Positions 5,681-6,734 of a stretch of DNA of 6,734 bases are shown piece after piece. The notes under the pieces are model-generated. The model worked only from the letters and a program-made list of their open reading frames with translations, made no database searches and was not told the DNA's origin. The position numbers and the translations under genes are program-made. The DNA comes from AP-16 sp036395835 (GTDB lineage Bacteria > Pseudomonadota > Alphaproteobacteria > Rhizobiales > Xanthobacteraceae). The stretch is from positions 1 to 6,734 of the forward strand of contig DASWCW010000197.1 of assembly GCA_036395835.1 (NCBI GenBank), given 5' to 3'. Positions within the stretch are counted from its first letter, which is position 1. Every line of letters begins with the position of its first letter.

Positions 5681-5705
5681 GCAGAAATTGCTAAGAAATT
5701 TCTGC
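5681..5705. repeat. 9-bp inverted repeat in the glyQ upstream region
   Basis: Arms GCAGAAATT (5681-5689) and AATTTCTGC (5697-5705) are exact reverse complements separated by 7 bases. It is AT-richer than its surroundings and has no T-tract after it, so it does not look like an intrinsic terminator. It could be an operator about 150 bases upstream of glyQ or a hairpin in the glyQ leader. Confidence 0.5.
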
Positions 5706-5853
5706 AGCGGGCGGTGATGAGCAAAGAAGAGAGTTAATCGCCCGTTGCCGCGCCTCGAATCGATGCGGCGATCGCGCCGACGCCTCGCCGGTCGCAACCG
5801 CCAGACCTCCCATGAAAGCCGCGCACCCGTTTGCCCGAACGCGCGATGATCCC

Positions 5854-6734
5854 ATGAGCCCCGCGCGATCGTTTCAGGGGTTGATCCTGGCGCTCGAGCA
5901 ATTTTGGGCGGAATGGGGCTGTGTCATCCTGCAGCCCTACGACATGGAGGTCGGCGCCGGCACGTTTCATCCGGCGACGACGTTGCGCGCGCTCGGGCCC
6001 AAGCCGTGGAACGCCGCCTACGTCCAGCCCTCGCGGCGGCCGAAGGACGGCCGCTACGGCGAGAATCCCAACCGGCTGCAGCACTATTATCAGTTCCAGG
6101 TGATCCTCAAACCTGCGCCGAGCGACATGCAGGAGCTCTATCTGCGATCGCTCTATGCCATCGGCATCGACCCGGGCATTCACGACATCCGCTTCGTCGA
6201 GGACGATTGGGAGAGCCCGACGCTCGGCGCCTGGGGGCTCGGCTGGGAGTGCTGGTGCGATGGCATGGAAGTCTCGCAGTTCACTTACTTCCAGCAGGTT
6301 GCCGGCTTCGAGTGCCGCCCGGTTTCGGGCGAGCTGACCTACGGGCTGGAGCGGCTCGCCATGTACGTGCAGGGGGTCGAGAACGTGTTCGACCTCAATT
6401 TCAACGGCCGCGAGGATGCCCGCAAGGTGACCTATGGCGACGTGTTCCTGCAGGCGGAGCAGGAATATTCGCGGCACAATTTCGAATACGCCGACGTCGA
6501 CATGCTGTTCGAGCAGTTCCGCATGGCCGAAGCCGCCTGCCGCAAATATCTCGACGACGGCTGGGTCGTGGAGGGCAACGTGCGCCGCCAGCGCATGGCG
6601 CTGCCCGCCTACGACCAATGCATCAAGGCCAGCCACGTCTTCAATCTGCTGGACGCGCGCGGAGTGATCTCGGTGACCGAGCGGCAGAGCTACATTCTGC
6701 GCGTGCGCGAGCTCGCCAAGGCTTGCGGCGAGGC
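5854..6734 (+). CDS. glyQ: Glycyl-tRNA synthetase alpha subunit (3' end beyond window)
   Basis: Cytoplasmic class II aminoacyl-tRNA synthetase subunit. With the beta subunit GlyS it forms the alpha2beta2 enzyme that charges tRNA-Gly; the alpha chain holds the glycine and ATP site. The 293 complete codons in the window match GlyQ almost throughout: SFQGLILALEQFWAEWGC (6-23), PYDMEVGAGTFHP (28-40), motif 2 around RRPKDGRYGENPNRLQHYY (61-79), SPTLGAWGLGWECW (121-134) and motif 3, ELTYGLERLAMY (160-171). The ATG at 5854 gives the short leader typical of GlyQ. An in-frame ATG at 5812 would add 14 residues, and neither has a strong ribosome site. E. coli GlyQ is about 303 residues, so only a short C-terminus should be missing. 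The beta-subunit gene glyS is expected downstream, outside the window. Confidence 0.96.
   Translation, partial: MSPARSFQGLILALEQFWAEWGCVILQPYDMEVGAGTFHPATTLRALGPKPWNAAYVQPSRRPKDGRYGENPNRLQHYYQFQVILKPAPSDMQELYLRSLYAIGIDPGIHDIRFVEDDWESPTLGAWGLGWECWCDGMEVSQFTYFQQVAGFECRPVSGELTYGLERLAMYVQGVENVFDLNFNGREDARKVTYGDVFLQAEQEYSRHNFEYADVDMLFEQFRMAEAACRKYLDDGWVVEGNVRRQRMALPAYDQCIKASHVFNLLDARGVISVTERQSYILRVRELAKACGE

Noticed and set aside
5272..5694. Plus-strand open frame of 140 codons spanning the small membrane protein and the gap after it
   Set aside because: It is out of frame with the hydrophobic small protein, Arg/Cys-rich, and has no good ribosome site.
5734..6636. Minus-strand open frame of 300 codons opposite glyQ
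   Set aside because: It lies antisense to an unmistakable GlyQ reading frame and has no domain signal; a shadow frame.

Overview
The window is GC-rich, with strongly G/C-biased third codon positions. It looks like chromosome from an alphaproteobacterium of the order Hyphomicrobiales (Rhizobiales). This rests on the style of the proteins, the GlyQ sequence, and the sppA-like / small membrane protein / glyQ gene order, judged from memory and not by a search.

Region 1 (1-3966) is a compact same-strand cluster. An AT-rich control region holds two imperfect palindromes resembling Irr iron-control elements, then a good -35/-10 promoter whose -35 lies inside a perfect 7-bp inverted repeat. Four genes follow: an outer-membrane porin-like barrel (160-2004), an exported FMN-binding-domain protein with the ApbE-type flavinylation motif (2096-2566), an ApbE-family FAD:protein FMN transferase (2547-3458), and a four-helix membrane protein with two well-placed histidine pairs (about 3448-3966). 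The last three overlap and are probably translationally coupled. Together they suggest a small electron-transfer module. A diheme b-type protein would carry electrons across the inner membrane to a covalently flavinylated periplasmic protein, with a dedicated porin in the outer membrane. The iron-regulator-like sites make ferric reduction or iron acquisition the best guess, but the substrate is inferred. This is the most interesting part of the window.

Region 2 (3967-5417) holds a minus-strand 31-codon membrane micro-ORF, an S49 (SppA-like) serine peptidase with a Ser/Lys dyad, and a 62-residue membrane-anchored protein of unknown function downstream of it.

Region 3 (5418-6734) is a 436-base stretch with a second minus-strand micro-ORF (29 codons), a weak promoter and an inverted repeat. 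It is followed by glyQ, the glycyl-tRNA synthetase alpha subunit, which runs off the right edge close to its usual C-terminus. No tRNA, rRNA, mobile element or CRISPR array was seen.
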